Shown: positions 20,955-32,430 of the stretch, one piece after another
Position numbering within the stretch: the first letter of the stretch is position 1
Layout: each line of letters starts with the position of its first letter
Source of the DNA: Ypsolopha sequella
Taxonomy: Eukaryota > Arthropoda > Insecta > Lepidoptera > Ypsolophidae
Length of the DNA stretch: 64,000 nt
Reading direction: 5' to 3'
Assembly: GCA_934047225.1 (NCBI GenBank)
Contig: OW203991.1
Coordinates: 992,001-1,056,000, forward strand
Position numbers and translations under genes: made by a program
Notes under the pieces: generated by a model
Database searches by the model: none
Told to the model about the DNA's origin: nothing
What the model saw: only the letters and a program-made list of their open reading frames with translations

Positions 20955-21385
20955 TTATTTCCATCCATCAGCCCGTATTCGTCCACTGCTGGACATATGC
21001 CTCCCCAATATTTCACCACTATTGGCGGTCCTCAGTCATCCTCATCCAGCCGCCACCCGCAACGTCCTTCAGATCGCCAGTCCAGCGGGCACGAGGGCGG
21101 CCTACGCTGCGCTTTGCTATACGTGGTCTCCATTACAATGCCTTACAGCCCCAACGGTTATCACGTCGTCGACAAATATGGCCAGTCCATTGCCACTTCA
21201 ACTTACTGATTCGGCAGGCTATGTCGGTCACCTTCGATCTCTGACGTATATTTTCGTTTTGGATTTTATCCATCAAAGATATCCCAAGCATAGCCCACTC
21301 CATAGCTCATTGAGCGACCTTAAAGCGGCAGATCAAGCCTTTGGCATGAGACCACGTCTTAATTTATTTAATTTATCATATTATT
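20955..21385 (+). repeat. Dispersed repeat, CCACTGCTGGACATATGCC family, diverged copy
   Basis: It starts CCATCCATCAGCCCGTATTC and GTCCACTGCTGGACATATGC, as in copy A, but the following 300 bp (CAGCCGCCACCCGCAACGTC) differ, so this is a related subfamily. Overlapping open frames of up to 139 codons are present in three frames without conserved domains and are not taken as genes. Confidence 0.65.
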
Positions 21386-21997
21386 AAATATCCGTGAGAC
21401 GGGACTTACCTTGAAAATAAAAGCGCTGGACAACCGTTTCTGGATGAACGCTCATCAAAGTCAATCCAATGAATCGCTTTCTGCTTGTCTGGGATCTCAG
21501 GGGGGCTTAAACCCTCAACTCCCTTGGCTAATACTAATGAATAGGCATATTCTACAAATGAAATACTTATAAATATTTTTATAAAACTCCGAGTAAATTG
21601 AAAAGCATTATATGAAGAATTTTCCCCTATTGCTGCACGTTTACCTTGTAAATGTTCCCTTTGTAAATATTTATAAATGGAGCCCCTAAATGTTAGGTAA
21701 ACGCATTTTATATTTATCCACTTTTTTCTTACTTTCAATTCCTTCAGGCTTCAATGATTTTCATGAACTTACTTTTTTCGAAAATAAGTTTTGAGAGTAT
21801 TTTAATTGTTGAATATAAAATTCTTTTATACAATCATATTTTCAAGTACTGGTAATTTAAGATAAACATAATTTAAAAAGTGAAATAAAATAATGAAATA
21901 TGTTTATTTATGTAATGTTACCTACATTACATAATAGTATCAGATAGTATCTGAAAGATACACTTATTACAGGTCGGTTTTAATGTAATATATAATT
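21386..21997. other. Non-coding AT-rich stretch
   Basis: A 110-codon minus-strand frame (21406-21738) has no splice limits, no domain and ordinary AT composition; treated as chance. Confidence 0.45.
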
Positions 21998-22395
21998 ATA
22001 GTAGTTTATGCTACAAGGGCGCAAAGGACTAAATCACGAGGACGATTTAAAACACGAGCGTAGCGAGTATTTTAAACGTAACCGAGCAATTTATTGCTCT
22101 TACGCCCGTGTATCGTAATACATTTTTCAATGAATAGTGTAAGGAAATAAAACAAATATAATTTTGTGAACTTTAAATTGTAATTGACTCAAAAGGACTG
22201 TATCCAGAGCCGTTAAACAGTGGAAAAAAAAGTACCACATTTATGGTACACAAGAAAGGCTGCAGGTTAGCCAACCATTGTAAATAAATTAAAAAAAATA
22301 AATAATAAAGCCCTAGGGCAAAATAATCGACTTTCTGTTCGGTTTTGAAGCATAAAAAGTGGGCCTTTACGAGCACATGCATTGAAAAATAATTT
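21998..22395 (+). repeat. 395-bp interspersed repeat, intact copy
   Basis: It runs from GTAGTTTATGCTAC to GAGCACATGCATTGAAAAAT. It includes an internal inverted repeat TTTAAAACACGAGC..GCGAGTATTTTAAA and the words GAGCCGTTAAACAGTGGAAA and CCCTAGGGCAAAATAATCGA. The copy at 42378-42775 is in the same orientation. Non-coding, class unresolved; the palindromic start and internal hairpin would fit a non-autonomous DNA element. Confidence 0.8.
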
Positions 22396-24396
22396 ATGTC
22401 TATAGGTAATAGTTTTATGAAATAAATAATAATATATTGAAATACGCAGGGAAATAATAAAGATTGGGTTTACTAAAATTTAATTAAAAAATACACTTGA
22501 ATAAAATAAAAATATAGGAATAAGGAATAAATATTATTATAAATATATGCAATACATATAATAAATTATTATTCGTGGTATATACCTAGTCCCGCCCATT
22601 CGATTACTTTTAATAAGAAGAAGGGCATGAAACTTAGCAAGATCATGTTTTTTGATCATGTCAAGTGCATGGCGCTGTCGTCTCTACCTGATTGCTTCAG
22701 ACAGTTAAGAAATTGACCGTTTTCATTACTCATTAACTAAGATTATATGATTTTATAACGAAATGTTCTAAGCAAGAGGTCGTAGGTTCAAATCCTGGAT
22801 GGAGGAATAAAAAAACAATTGTCTTACTTGAAATTAGTTTCTTATTGATATTTTATAGTTTGTAATGGTCTCTTAATTATATAAGTAAATTGTTCTCCAA
22901 ATATATAAGTAAATTGTCCTACTAACGTAGATATTTTCATTTCCTGCTTAATATTAACTCCCCAAGTTTATTCAACTACACGTCTCTACTTGGAAATACG
23001 GAAATTAATCTCTCAGAAAAAAGTGCTCCATATAAGTTTTATAGGGCTAGTCTTCCTCAATAATTACTTAAGAGGCAAACGCTGTCACAAACACACACAA
23101 ACACGCGCAAACCTCCACAAACGCTGTCAACACATTGTGGGGTATCTATGGAATGTTTTTATAATATTTAGGCCGAGTTCATTAATACTATCTAAATCTA
23201 TGTTTAAGTCGAACTAATAATCGTGAAATTTGAGTAATTTCTTAACAGAAAACCCCTTAAATACGTAAATTTATCGTTTTTTTACCAAAAGTGTAGCTGA
23301 TTATGCTTTTAGATAAAACCAAAAAATTAATACGAGTCAATTATCGAAAAATGGTATTTATAATAATTACCAAACTAGATGTTTCAAAATGTCCACAGTC
23401 TTGCCAAAAGATGGTTACTACTGAAACAAGTTTTCAATTTTGCGCCCACGATGAAAACGGCACGATTGCATTGTTCTCGCAAGTTTCATGGAGCGTGCAC
23501 CTTATAGCGAAATGAAACAGCATGACATTTGGCCACGCCCACAGCTCAGCTTGTCGTTTCATGGTGTTTGTTATTGTGCATGTACTTCATGAGTAACATA
23601 AGCAACGCCTGCTTGAAGTTGTGTGATTAGAGTATTAAGTCTTTACATATCCCGATAAATACACACACACTTAAGTTTTAAAGACCAAGTTACCGGCGTC
23701 AAGCGATTTGCTAAATCTGTCTTCACAAATTAATAAAAAAATATATATGAGTCTACGTGGGTAATAGTTTCTTTATGGTCTATGTATACAACCCATAAAA
23801 TATATATGAGTGTACCGGGGGTAACTGGACTGCAATTTTTAAATGAAATCACATATTCTTCTGATCATACTGAACAACTTTCCCAAAGAAACAAACCTAA
23901 CAAATGAAATAAATTGTTCATCTCTCCATACTATTATAACTTAGGTACAAATAATAGCCGTAAGTTTTGTATGGACATATTTATTTATATTTTGCGTGTT
24001 GTTTCTTTAGGAAAGTTGTTCAGTTCAATTAGTAGATGATGTAGTTTAATTAAAAGATAGCTGCAGTGTACACAATTTAAATAAATAAATATTGAAAGCC
24101 GATTTATATTCGATCCTATAAAAAAGTCATAAGAAGAAAACTTTTGCGTCTTTGCGCATGACAGTTTTAGCGAACATAAAGACTGTCAGGTTTCAATTTA
24201 TGACAGTTCTCATTCTATCAAAGAAGCTTAAACTTCTTGTGAGTACCGGACACCTCAAAATAATCTAAAGTTCTAATGATTTATTTTGATACATACTACT
24301 AAGTATAAGAAGTGAAACATATAAAGGAACAATATTGTAGTAATCTACAACTAAATTAATTAACCATAAGACAACTAGACACACAAACCCAACATA
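22396..24396. other. 2-kb non-coding stretch
   Basis: AT-rich. Within it, 22768-22806 (GAGGTCGTAGGTTCAAATCC) looks like a B-box end of a tRNA-derived SINE. A 70-codon frame at 23303-23515 has cysteines (KCPQSCQK) but no splice support. Nothing else seen. Confidence 0.45.
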
Positions 24397-24842
24397 ATAC
24401 AGGATGCTCTGAAATTTGACCTATTCCTTGAAGAAGGTTATACTAGAGATCATGTCCAACAAATTAAGTCGTATCAACTAGGGGTCGAAAATAAATGGTC
24501 TCCGAGTTACGAAGGTTTTTAAGATATTTTTCAAACTTTCAGACTGGTAACGAAAAACAAATTATTCAAAAATAATGATTCCTTTCTCGGCAATTATTTG
24601 TTATTTTTCTGATTAACGATAAATGAGTCATCATTAAAAAAAAATTAAAAAAAGAATTCCCATAATCTCAGAAGTAAAAGGTCTAAAGTGGAAAGAAAAC
24701 CATTTAAATTTTGTTATTTTTGAAATATCGATGTGTATTACTTAAAAAATTGATCATTTTCGACCCCTAGTTGATAAGCATTATTTGTTGGATATGATCT
24801 CTAGTATAGAAGGAACAGGTTGTATTTCAAAGCAACCTGTAT
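24397..24842. mobile_element. 446-bp MITE with about 100-bp inverted arms
   Basis: The left end is ATACAGGATGCTCTGAAATT. The right end, inverted, is ATACAGGTTGCTTTGAAATA, and both continue through TATACTAGAGATCAT.TCCAACAAA and ATCAACTAGGGGTCGAAAAT. TA lies at both outer edges. No coding capacity. The ACAGG start resembles partial elements at about 36752 and 55572. Confidence 0.85.
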
Positions 24843-25410
24843 AGTTTGTATCTCGATGTAAATAAATAGAAATGATTTAATTTGTTTATTATGGCCTACA
24901 TATTTTGTTTAAGTATGTTCATATCTTTTTTATTTTAATAGATAACGTGTTTTATTTTTACGCGCAGGTTGTTTCACACGTTATTGTAAATAGCAGTATT
25001 AATACCATTCAATACACCATGTTACTATTCGATTTTATAATTTTTGTGACACAACCGAGTAAGCATCTTCTTTCAATATACATATGTGGCATCGCGATCG
25101 GCCAAATTGCGACCATGGTGTTACTATCCTCTATTGCTCGCCGCTACACAATACCGCTTGTACAGGAGCAGTAACACAGGGTGCGATTCCCCTGTCAAAA
25201 AGTGCGATTACTCACTCTTAGAGAAAAAAGGGAGTTTAGCGGAATCCCCGATAATATGTATAAAGTATGTAAACCTCAGCGTTGCAGCTCTTCGCAGTTG
25301 TCCAAGGGACAGTTCTCGTCACTTCCGCCTCCTCCCACGGATTGCACGGGTTCCTGAGAAGCGATCTGTAGCCAGCCTCGTCAGAGATTAATGATTGTAG
25401 AATCGAACAC
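24843..25410. other. Unassigned stretch with GC-richer patch
   Basis: 25080-25390 is GC-richer with several overlapping short frames and the words GGGACAGTTCTCGTCACTTC. I find no acceptor/donor pair that isolates a credible exon. Confidence 0.4.
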
Positions 25411-25699
25411 CCCCCCCCCCCCCTCTGGTTCGGCTCACGTAATCTACGACTGCATCTGTCAGTTCTGTATTAATGGTACTGCTAATACATTCAGAGCTTT
25501 GAGACGGCCTCTCTGATGTCGAGGCGCTTAACTATACGATGGAAATAAAGCGGCAAAACCCAACTCTACTGAATAACTCGCCGAAAAAGTACCAGGTGTT
25601 TTTTAATGTAACCACTCTACTGCTAATAAAACTGAAGAATAACGTAAAAGAAAAACAAAAAAAATTATAGTCGGTATTTAATGTGAGTACCTGTGCTTT
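25411..25699. other. Homopolymer C run and flank
   Basis: A run of about 14 C at 25411-25424, likely to be length-variable and error-prone in sequencing. No gene in the following 270 bp. Confidence 0.6.
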
Positions 25700-25926
25700 T
25701 TTCATTTGTGTTGTCATGTTTCTTTGTGTTGTCTTGTTTCTTTGTGTTGTCTTGTTTCTTTGTGTTGTCTTGTTTCTTTGTGTTGGCTTGTTTCTTTGTG
25801 TTGTCTTGTTTCTTTGTGTTGTCTTGTTTCTTTGTGTTGTATTGTTTCTTTGTGTTGGCTTGTTTCTTTGTGTTGTCTTGTTTCTTTGTGTTGTCTTGTT
25901 TCTTTGTGTTGTCTTGTTTCTTTGGA
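25700..25926. repeat. 18-bp minisatellite, about 12 copies
   Basis: The unit is TTGTCTTGTTTCTTTGTG with TTGGCTTG and TTGTATTG variants. Because 18 is a multiple of three, all three forward frames stay open and translate to FLCVVL-like repeats. These are not genes. Confidence 0.92.
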
Positions 25927-26313
25927 AAAGTTGTTCAGTACTATCAGTATAGTTTCATTTACTATTTCCGTATTTTTATATTAATCATAATAACACATAT
26001 TATTACATACTTAAATGAATTTTAAATAAAATAAGTATTTCATATGGGCAAGTTCTTTTTTGCACAATTATTGTAGAGAAATGACATAAAAACATATGAA
26101 ATTAATTTGTTTCATTTTTATTTACGTGACATGATGTGGTTGGGAAAACTAAGCTCTTCTACAGTGTTAATAAGAATTTCAAATCTCTTTCTCTCTTTAC
26201 TAAATTTAGAAACTTGAAATCTCATTCAGTCTTCACTTACAATAAAGAAACCTCAAAGAAACTCTAATTATTGAAAAAGAAATATGTTTCTATGTATACT
26301 TACCAAATTTTAT
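25927..26313. other. Non-coding AT-rich stretch
   Basis: No feature recognised. Confidence 0.5.
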
Positions 26314-26610
26314 CGCCTCTGTGGCCGAGTGGTAGAACGTTCGCCTGCTAATCCAAAGGTCGTGGGTTCAATCCTCGCGGTGCACATTAATGTCTGCGTC
26401 ATTCAGAAGCAACAGCTGTTGGTCCATTTGTGCCCCAATTACGGCGATAGGGCTCACTAGTCACCACCCATCACGTTTGATGCGTAATACTCATCGGTGA
26501 AAAGTGAGTATACCAATAAAATTATGAACTATGACTCGTATTTTTCACAGTTCACACTTGGGAACAGCTTTGACATCCCCTCGGAGATTCATGTCGCATT
26601 TTCAAAGGCA
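26314..26610 (+). repeat. tRNA-derived SINE, best-preserved copy
   Basis: The head has an A-box-like TGGCCGAGTGGT and an anticodon-loop-like CTGCTAATCC, as in tRNA-Ser(GCT), followed by a B-box GGGTTCAATCC. The body carries ACGGCGATAGGGCTCAC, CACAGTTCACACTTGGGAAC and CCCTCGGAGATTCATGTCGC, shared with 47836-48200. There is no acceptor-stem partner, so it is a SINE, not a tRNA gene. Confidence 0.8.
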
Positions 26611-26810
26611 TTTGATCCTTAATATTATTAAAACTCGCGTGAGCTGACATACTAAATTATTATTACATATCGAGCAACTTTAGGACAGTGCCCAGTGACA
26701 GTGACGATGTTGTGAGTTCGTTTTGATTAATAACCGCCCCTAATAACAAACAATTAGAACAATTAAAATAATCAAGTGCATCCACCATTCCACCCCCCTC
26801 GACGACGCAG
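26611..26810. other. Flank of candidate exon
   Basis: AT-rich, ending in a C-rich pyrimidine tract (ATTCCACCCCCCTCGACGACGCAG) that could serve as an acceptor. Confidence 0.4.
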
Positions 26811-27001
26811 CCAACGCTCAGCGCACGAGCAATGCGTGCAGCTCGCCGATCGGCGGCTGCCAGTGCCCGTTTGACAACGACGGTGAACGCCGCGTCGTCG
26901 TCATAGATAATACACGTCGTCGTCCTAAGAACGACACTCGCCTTGATAATGCCGAAATTGTATCCGTGAAACGGTTGGCATATAGTCAACAACAATCACA
27001 C
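26811..27001 (+). CDS. Candidate internal exon with a Cys cluster
   Basis: After a C-rich tract and CAG at 26808-26810, one frame is open for 63 codons. It contains NACSSPIGGCQCPF, then a basic/acidic stretch (GERRVVVIDNTRRRPKNDTR), and ends YSQQQSH at a donor-like GTGAGG (27002). The Cys spacing resembles a fragment of an EGF-like or similar disulfide module, but is too short for a call. The segment is GC-rich against AT-rich flanks. A minus-strand frame of 110 codons overlaps it, so one of the two may be a shadow. I do not recognise the gene. The phase (1 in, 0 out) could follow the CUB-like exon at 8700 if its GTGAAC donor at 8851 were used, which is speculative. Confidence 0.33.
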
Positions 27002-28350
27002 GTGAGGGTTCAAGCCGTATGTAATAATAACATTTGATCCTTATTTCTTAGACAGTATCTGAACACCACCTGAATAAGCGAACCTCGGCGGGAGAGGGCT
27101 GTGGAAGGGAGGGCAGGGGGGTGAGAGAGAGTGCTTTCAGTAATTTGCATTTATTTACTGCTTGAAGATAGGCTTCAGCTAAGATGACGGGGGCGTTTTA
27201 AACTGACCTTTGTGAAATTGAAAGGTGGATTTAAATCCAATTGATTTTTGTAGTGGAGGGATTTGATCCATTTGTTCTGTCTTTGAAAACTTTCTTTTGA
27301 TGAAAGAGTTTCTTAAGGGTGGAGGCCTTAAGCGTTGTAACTGTAACCCAAATCAATATACCTTGGGAATAGAAACGGACAAATCAACAAAATATTGTGA
27401 AAATATTGTAATATAAAATAATTATATTAAAATATATATTTTTTACTCATTTGTTTTTAACTAACTGGTATATTGTGGAGTTTTGGATTTGAATATATCT
27501 TATTTAATAAAACAAGATCGGTTTAGTTCGATCCGTTCAAAGTAAAATATTTAATCTGAATTTTGCAAATAAATATCTAATAAAGTGTATCTACTCCCAT
27601 ACTACAACAACGTAGGTAATCAAAACATTAAAAACAGTTCTATATTTACCTACATTGTGTCACCGATGTTATAATATTAGATTATAACACCGAAATTCGG
27701 CACTGTGATTGGCCAAATTTATTATTACATCGCTAGAGAACCAATCACAAGTGACGACGAGTGAAGAGAGTTCGCTTCGTTCGTTTCGAAAATAAGAATT
27801 CGTGTCCTAATTTATTTATTTATTACATGTCTCACATTATGTTAAAGTTAAACAAAATACTATTTAAAATTTATTGAAAAAGGCGTTACTTTGCGGAAGT
27901 CCATCATACATTTGTGGATATATTAATAATTTGCAATATTCCGCTAAACAAAATACTATTTTACAAAATACAGTTGTCTTTTATTTATTTATTTTATACA
28001 ATATTTTCAAATCTCAAAATGTAATTTAATAACTGATAATGGCATTATTATTGTATTAATTTTAATAACGGACTGTTTAAAGGTGAATAAATATTTTTTT
28101 TATTAACTATCAAAAAACGGCAAGCAACTGCAAGAAAATATAAAAGTAAATAGCAGTATTTGGTACCAGACGTTTAATGTCCTGCAGACATTTCATATTA
28201 TATGTCTGGTGGCTGTAAATTAACGTTAATAAAGGTTATACCTACCTTGTTATATTTTACCTTTTCCAAAGCTCGGGTGTACTCATAAAGTAACAAAACA
28301 ATGCAAATATACAGACATGTCTTACAGAGTTTAATGTGGAGCTATTTATG
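27002..28350. other. Non-coding stretch
   Basis: 1.3 kb without genes. A G-rich run at 27089-27125 and a small hairpin (CCAGACGTTTAATG..ATATGTCTGG) at 28167-28210 are the only visible structures. Confidence 0.45.
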
Positions 28351-28600
28351 CTGATTTTGAAGGTTTTAGTTTTAGTTTGACGTATCTAAATTTACACTAA
28401 GTGGTGATTAAAACGAAGAGCCATTTTCAAGTCACGAATTTATAAACGTCAAACCTAAAATCCACTAAATTTATGTTTGACAGCACTAATTTACTCAACT
28501 TACGTGTTTTGGTATTTTCAGGGCACAGTTTAGAGCTGTCACTTGAGTAAATTTAGTATTTTTAGTTGGATTTTAATCAGCTGCTTATAAGGTCCCTCAT
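28351..28600. repeat. MITE-like repeat, GATTTTGAAGGTTTTAGTTTTA family
   Basis: It starts GCTGATTTTGAAGGTTTTAG. The same end word occurs inverted at about 32280-32300 and 59015-59036 (AAAGCCTTTAGAATCGGCTT). Internal inverted segments (CTAAATTTA / TAAATTTAG) support a foldback element. Confidence 0.55.
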
Positions 28601-28689
28601 AAAAACTGACTTAATTTTCCGACGACTTTTCCTGTAGTATTTTACAGTTTTGTGATAGAAATAGATGTGTACCGTATTGAAAACATTCT

Positions 28690-28998
28690 TCGACACGTAC
28701 ACACTTCAATCGAATACATTTTTAAATTGCAGTTTTGCCCAAATTTGTGTAATAACCTGACGCCACATCTACGTTTTATTTCTATTGAAAAGAGTAGATT
28801 TGTCCGCTTACATACAGCTTGTGACCCTTGTATGATGGTAAGGTATGATGAGGGACAACATCGTAGTTGGTCTCTACACGTACACACTTCAATCAAATAT
28901 TTTTTTAAATTGCAGTTTTTCCAATATTTGTCCACTTACATACACCTTGCGAGCCTTGTATGATGGTAAGGTATGATGAGGGACAACATCGTAATTGC
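28690..28998. repeat. Two-copy tandem duplication of about 185 bp
   Basis: ACACGTACACACTTCAATC, then AAATTGCAGTTTT and CTTGTATGATGGTAAGGTAT, occur at 28693-28866 and again at 28877-28998. The second copy lacks about 55 internal bases. The overlapping open frames on both strands come from the duplication. Confidence 0.8.
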
Positions 28999-29059
28999 TC
29001 TTGTATACAAAAACTATAAGAAACACATACTAAGGTTTATGGGAGCACTAGCATCTGTG

Positions 29060-29297
29060 GTGTCATTCAACCTTTCCGTGCTATGAGGTGCTACCCGAAT
29101 AATAAATTTCATTGCTTGTTAAAGCACCAAACTCTCGTGAGACAGCAGCAACAATTTTTTTGGCCTACTGTGCCCTGCACAACATGTTCATTGATAGCAG
29201 GCCGAGGTAGAACAGCTTGATGTCGAACATATCATCTCTTCATCTCAAGGACAAGCAACATGTTGCCGGGTCATGAAAACTCTTTCATTTTACTAAT
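29060..29297 (+). repeat. Direct duplication, left copy, with PIF/Harbinger transposase remnant
   Basis: This copy is about 97% identical to 29816-30050. Inside, one frame reads VKAPNSRETAATIFLAYCAL followed by HNMFID. Harbinger (PIF) nucleases end with a comparable block (…AC..LHN…), so this is probably the decayed 3' end of such a transposase. Frameshifts upstream show that it is not functional. Confidence 0.6.
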
Positions 29298-29815
29298 GAT
29301 GATGATTTAGAGGTGGGACGCCTCCTGGGCACAGGCGGATGGTTGGCTCTCCAGTTGGAGCTATTCCATCCAGTTCCCATTGCTTGGAGCTTTGGTATCC
29401 TATTGTCCCAGTTGCATTCCCTCCTCAAATCTTCCACTTCTCTTAATATGTCTGAGTACCCAAGGCACTTGAGGTCTTCTTCTTTGATGTGATCATTACC
29501 AAATACTTCCCATCTTAGGCTAGAATATATAAAGCATTCACCTAAGTAGTGCTTACTCGTTTCCTCCTCGCCGCAGTGCGGGCAAGAGGAGTCCTCCTGT
29601 ACCTTCATTATTGACAGATGTCTGTTCAGCCTACAGTGGCCAGTTAGAATACCCACCAACGTACCTAGATTGATTCTACTTAGATTAAGAGTGTACCTTA
29701 CTTTTTTGTAGATGATAGTCGAGAGAAACATTTTCGACTGTCGACAGCCCTCAATGTTCCTGCATTCATCTGCTGATTCTGCTGAAGCCAGACGGCTTAT
29801 TACCTTATTAGTGAC
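29298..29815 (-). pseudogene. LINE ORF2 C-terminal fragment (RNase H/zinc-knuckle end)
   Basis: A minus-strand frame of about 170 codons, uninterrupted from about 29808 to 29285. It shows a SRINLGTLVGILTGHC block, then a CCHC knuckle (SSCPHCGEEETSKHYLGEC). This is the usual C-terminal end of R1/jockey-type LINE polyproteins after the RNase H domain. No reverse transcriptase is present, so the copy is heavily 5'-truncated. The 3' side (minus strand) ends in a short ATC repeat at 29298 and abuts the left 235-bp duplication copy; the 5' side abuts the right copy. Confidence 0.8.
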
Positions 29816-30050
29816 GTGTCGTTCAACCTTTCCATGCTATGAGGTGCTACCCGAATAATAAATTTCATTGCTTGTTAAAGCACCAAACTCTTGTGAGACA
29901 GCAACAATTTTTTTGGCCTACTGTGCCCTACACAACATGTTCATTGATAGCAAGCCGAGGTAGAACAGCTTGATGTCGAACATATCATCTCTTCATCTCA
30001 AGGACAAGCAACATGTTGCCGGGTCATGGAAACTCTTTCATTTTACTAAT
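29816..30050 (+). repeat. Direct duplication, right copy
   Basis: Second copy of 29060-29297. It differs at about five substitutions and a 3-base deletion (one CAG of GCAGCAACA), so the duplication is old enough to have diverged by 2-3%. Confidence 0.85.
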
Positions 30051-30893
30051 AGGATTTGACAAATTAATAAAATAAACATTTTATAAATTAGCTTTAATTC
30101 ATAGCACTAAAACACAAAATAGTAAAATAATACATCGCAGTCCGGATCGGGGCTCAGATCTATGTTACTTATGGTTTCTATAGGGTCCTGCCATCTTCGG
30201 GCGTACCAGCCCCATACTGAGTAGGAGTCAATTTGGTTGTCACTCATGATCTCTGCTCGTAGATAACAGCAGCATTCCGCAATGCACTGGAAATGTTTTC
30301 GCCCATGCTCAGAACTGCATCAGCCAAGCCATTTAGGGTATTTATAAAGTGATCTTTCATTCACTTAGATTATACCATCTTCACTGGAACTTGCATTTTC
30401 ATGTATCCTTGCACGAGTGGCCTCGGAACCATGCGCTGGACTGTAAATAAATATGTCATGTTTAATAATGTAAGAGATTTTTAAAGAAACTATTTGGGGC
30501 CAAACACACAAAACACCTTCTCCTTGACCGCCATAGCTTTGTAAGTGTACAGATCCAGGCCGTCACAAAGAATATAGTAAGATGGTCCCTTAGGAACTGA
30601 ATGTGATTTCATATTAGTCAGGGATGTGAGCAAATACAGGCTAAGATGTTTATTGCTCAGCTCACAGGCTTGAGCTTACTTCTGCAAGGAATCTCCTCAG
30701 TAAGCTGAAGGGGAAATTGCATCAAAAGCATTTGTTCCGAGTAATCATATGTAATTAAGTTATAGGAGATAAATCTTGCCACGGCTTAGGCATGCTGGTG
30801 GTATCTAAAATGTTAAGTGATGTCAGTTGATTTCTGGCCTCAAAGTATCTCTGTTTTAGGCTTTGAAAGAAAAAAAAAAACAATGATACATAC
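30051..30893. other. Decayed sequence, probably part of a PIF/Harbinger region
   Basis: On the minus strand the segment 30245-30330 gives LADAVLSMGENISSALRNAA and then stops. It could be the C-terminal helix of a MADF/Myb-like companion protein of Harbinger elements. No intact frame remains. Confidence 0.35.
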
Positions 30894-30988
30894 TTGCTTG
30901 CTCCGTTAAGTATATCTCTGGCACGTCCCAACTATTTTGAAGGGCGAGGTCTCTCCATATCTGCGCCACCTGAGGATATCCCCGTTTC
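30894..30988 (-). pseudogene. Candidate MADF-like exon
   Basis: On the minus strand, CTACTTTTCTAG ends at 30989 and GTATGT starts at 30893. The 95 bp between them reads KRGYPQVAQIWRDLALQNSW and then DVPEIYLTEQA. The W..L....W spacing recalls MADF/SANT DNA-binding domains, which occur in the second protein of PIF/Harbinger transposons and in host regulators. Good splice sites suggest it was once a real exon. Surrounding frames are broken. Confidence 0.4.
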
Positions 30989-32430
30989 CTAGAAAAGTAG
31001 ATAGACTATTAGCACCAAGGCCATTGGAAGTTTTTTAAAAGGTATTTTTGATTTTATCTAGATCAAAACTTACCACGCACTAAAATCATATGAGCATGTA
31101 TGTAGTTAACATGAGCTTCGTCTGTCTCTCTTGTTCGACCTTCTCCTGCTGTTACTCATGGTCGTTTCGTAAAGTTTTACGACGTAAACAAGAAATAAAA
31201 CAAATTCCAAAGAAAATAATCTATCGTCTGTCAAAGTTGTTAAGTTTTGCCAGCATAATAATCTTAAAAATAACTTACATAACTAAAATAACTATGAATG
31301 TGACAGATAAAATTATTTAATTTTGATAATGATCAATTCTGGTAATCTTTCTTTAATAATTTTATCAGTAGGTTTTCCAAAAACAATGTTCCAGTTAGTG
31401 AAAACCCGGGAAAATACTAAAATATTAAAATGAAATCATTTACAACATGGTCGTAATTCTACCAAGAAGTAGAAATACTGATTGCTTGCCATACTGACCG
31501 AATGGAATCACCCGAAATGTTGATTATTCCCTGCGGTCCGTAATAGAATTACATAGATAAAAGCTATGAATGAATTAAAGTGTGAGCGATGACTGGTCCG
31601 TAAATTGTGAGCTAGCAAACGATGTGAAAGATAGCTTATGATTCGGACCGCATTAAAAAAGATACATCTTAACCATAACCTCTTATCACAGAATACAATA
31701 CGATTATTTGATTTTATTTCGTCAAAGTGCCGTGATTCGTGATGGAACAAGAAGAGTTTGTAGCACTGTTCTTTAACGTAGACTCAGATAGCGACGAAAA
31801 AATATATATACATATAAATTCTTCCTTTTCGACGAAAAGTTCCACACGACTTTTTATTTGTTTCTCTCATGGCCGAATAAAACATATACTATGGTTTGTC
31901 TGATCTGAACTGCTGAAATAATGGAGCGAAAACAATTTTTGACATTCCATTCCGTTCAACGCTCACATCGCCTCACCTCCGTCGCATGAGCGATGAAAGT
32001 CATACGAATGAATGAACGCATTTGCTTCACTCATGGATTATTAGCCATTCACCTCATTCATTCGTAATCGATTTTAGCGAAATAATTCTATTTCGGAACG
32101 CAGGGTAGGTCAATATTATTGTTGATTAATGGTCCATTCTCATCTGTGGTCCGTTATCTGTGAATTAAACTTAGGAGCGTCCTAAAAGCTTGTAAATTTT
32201 AGTTAGTGTGCCCTTCAAAATAGCAAAAAATAGTGCTGTCATTAAGTTTTTTAGTAGGTTTCTTATCTTAAAACTAAAACCTTCAAAATCGGCTTTATTG
32301 TCTCATATCATTTTCATAAAATTGTAAGGGTAGCTCTTAAAATAGAGATATCTTCTATTACTTGTCTACTACAGTTAGACGCAACACTGCTAGCGTTAGA
32401 TAAAGCTACTATTTAAATTGCTATATTTCA
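30989..32430. other. Non-coding stretch with possible N-terminal frame remnants
   Basis: At 31742 (+) an ATG opens MEQEEFVALFFNVDSDSDEK, an acidic start like those of some transposases, but it closes after about 54 codons. 32170-32300 carries an inverted end of the GATTTTGAAGGTTTTAG family. Otherwise nothing seen. Confidence 0.4.

Noticed and set aside
25683..26025. Hydrophobic repeat protein (FLCVVL)n
   Set aside because: 18-bp minisatellite; all three frames open because 18 is divisible by three.
26314..26390. Possible tRNA-Ser gene
   Set aside because: A- and B-boxes are present but the acceptor stem does not pair and the SINE body follows directly.
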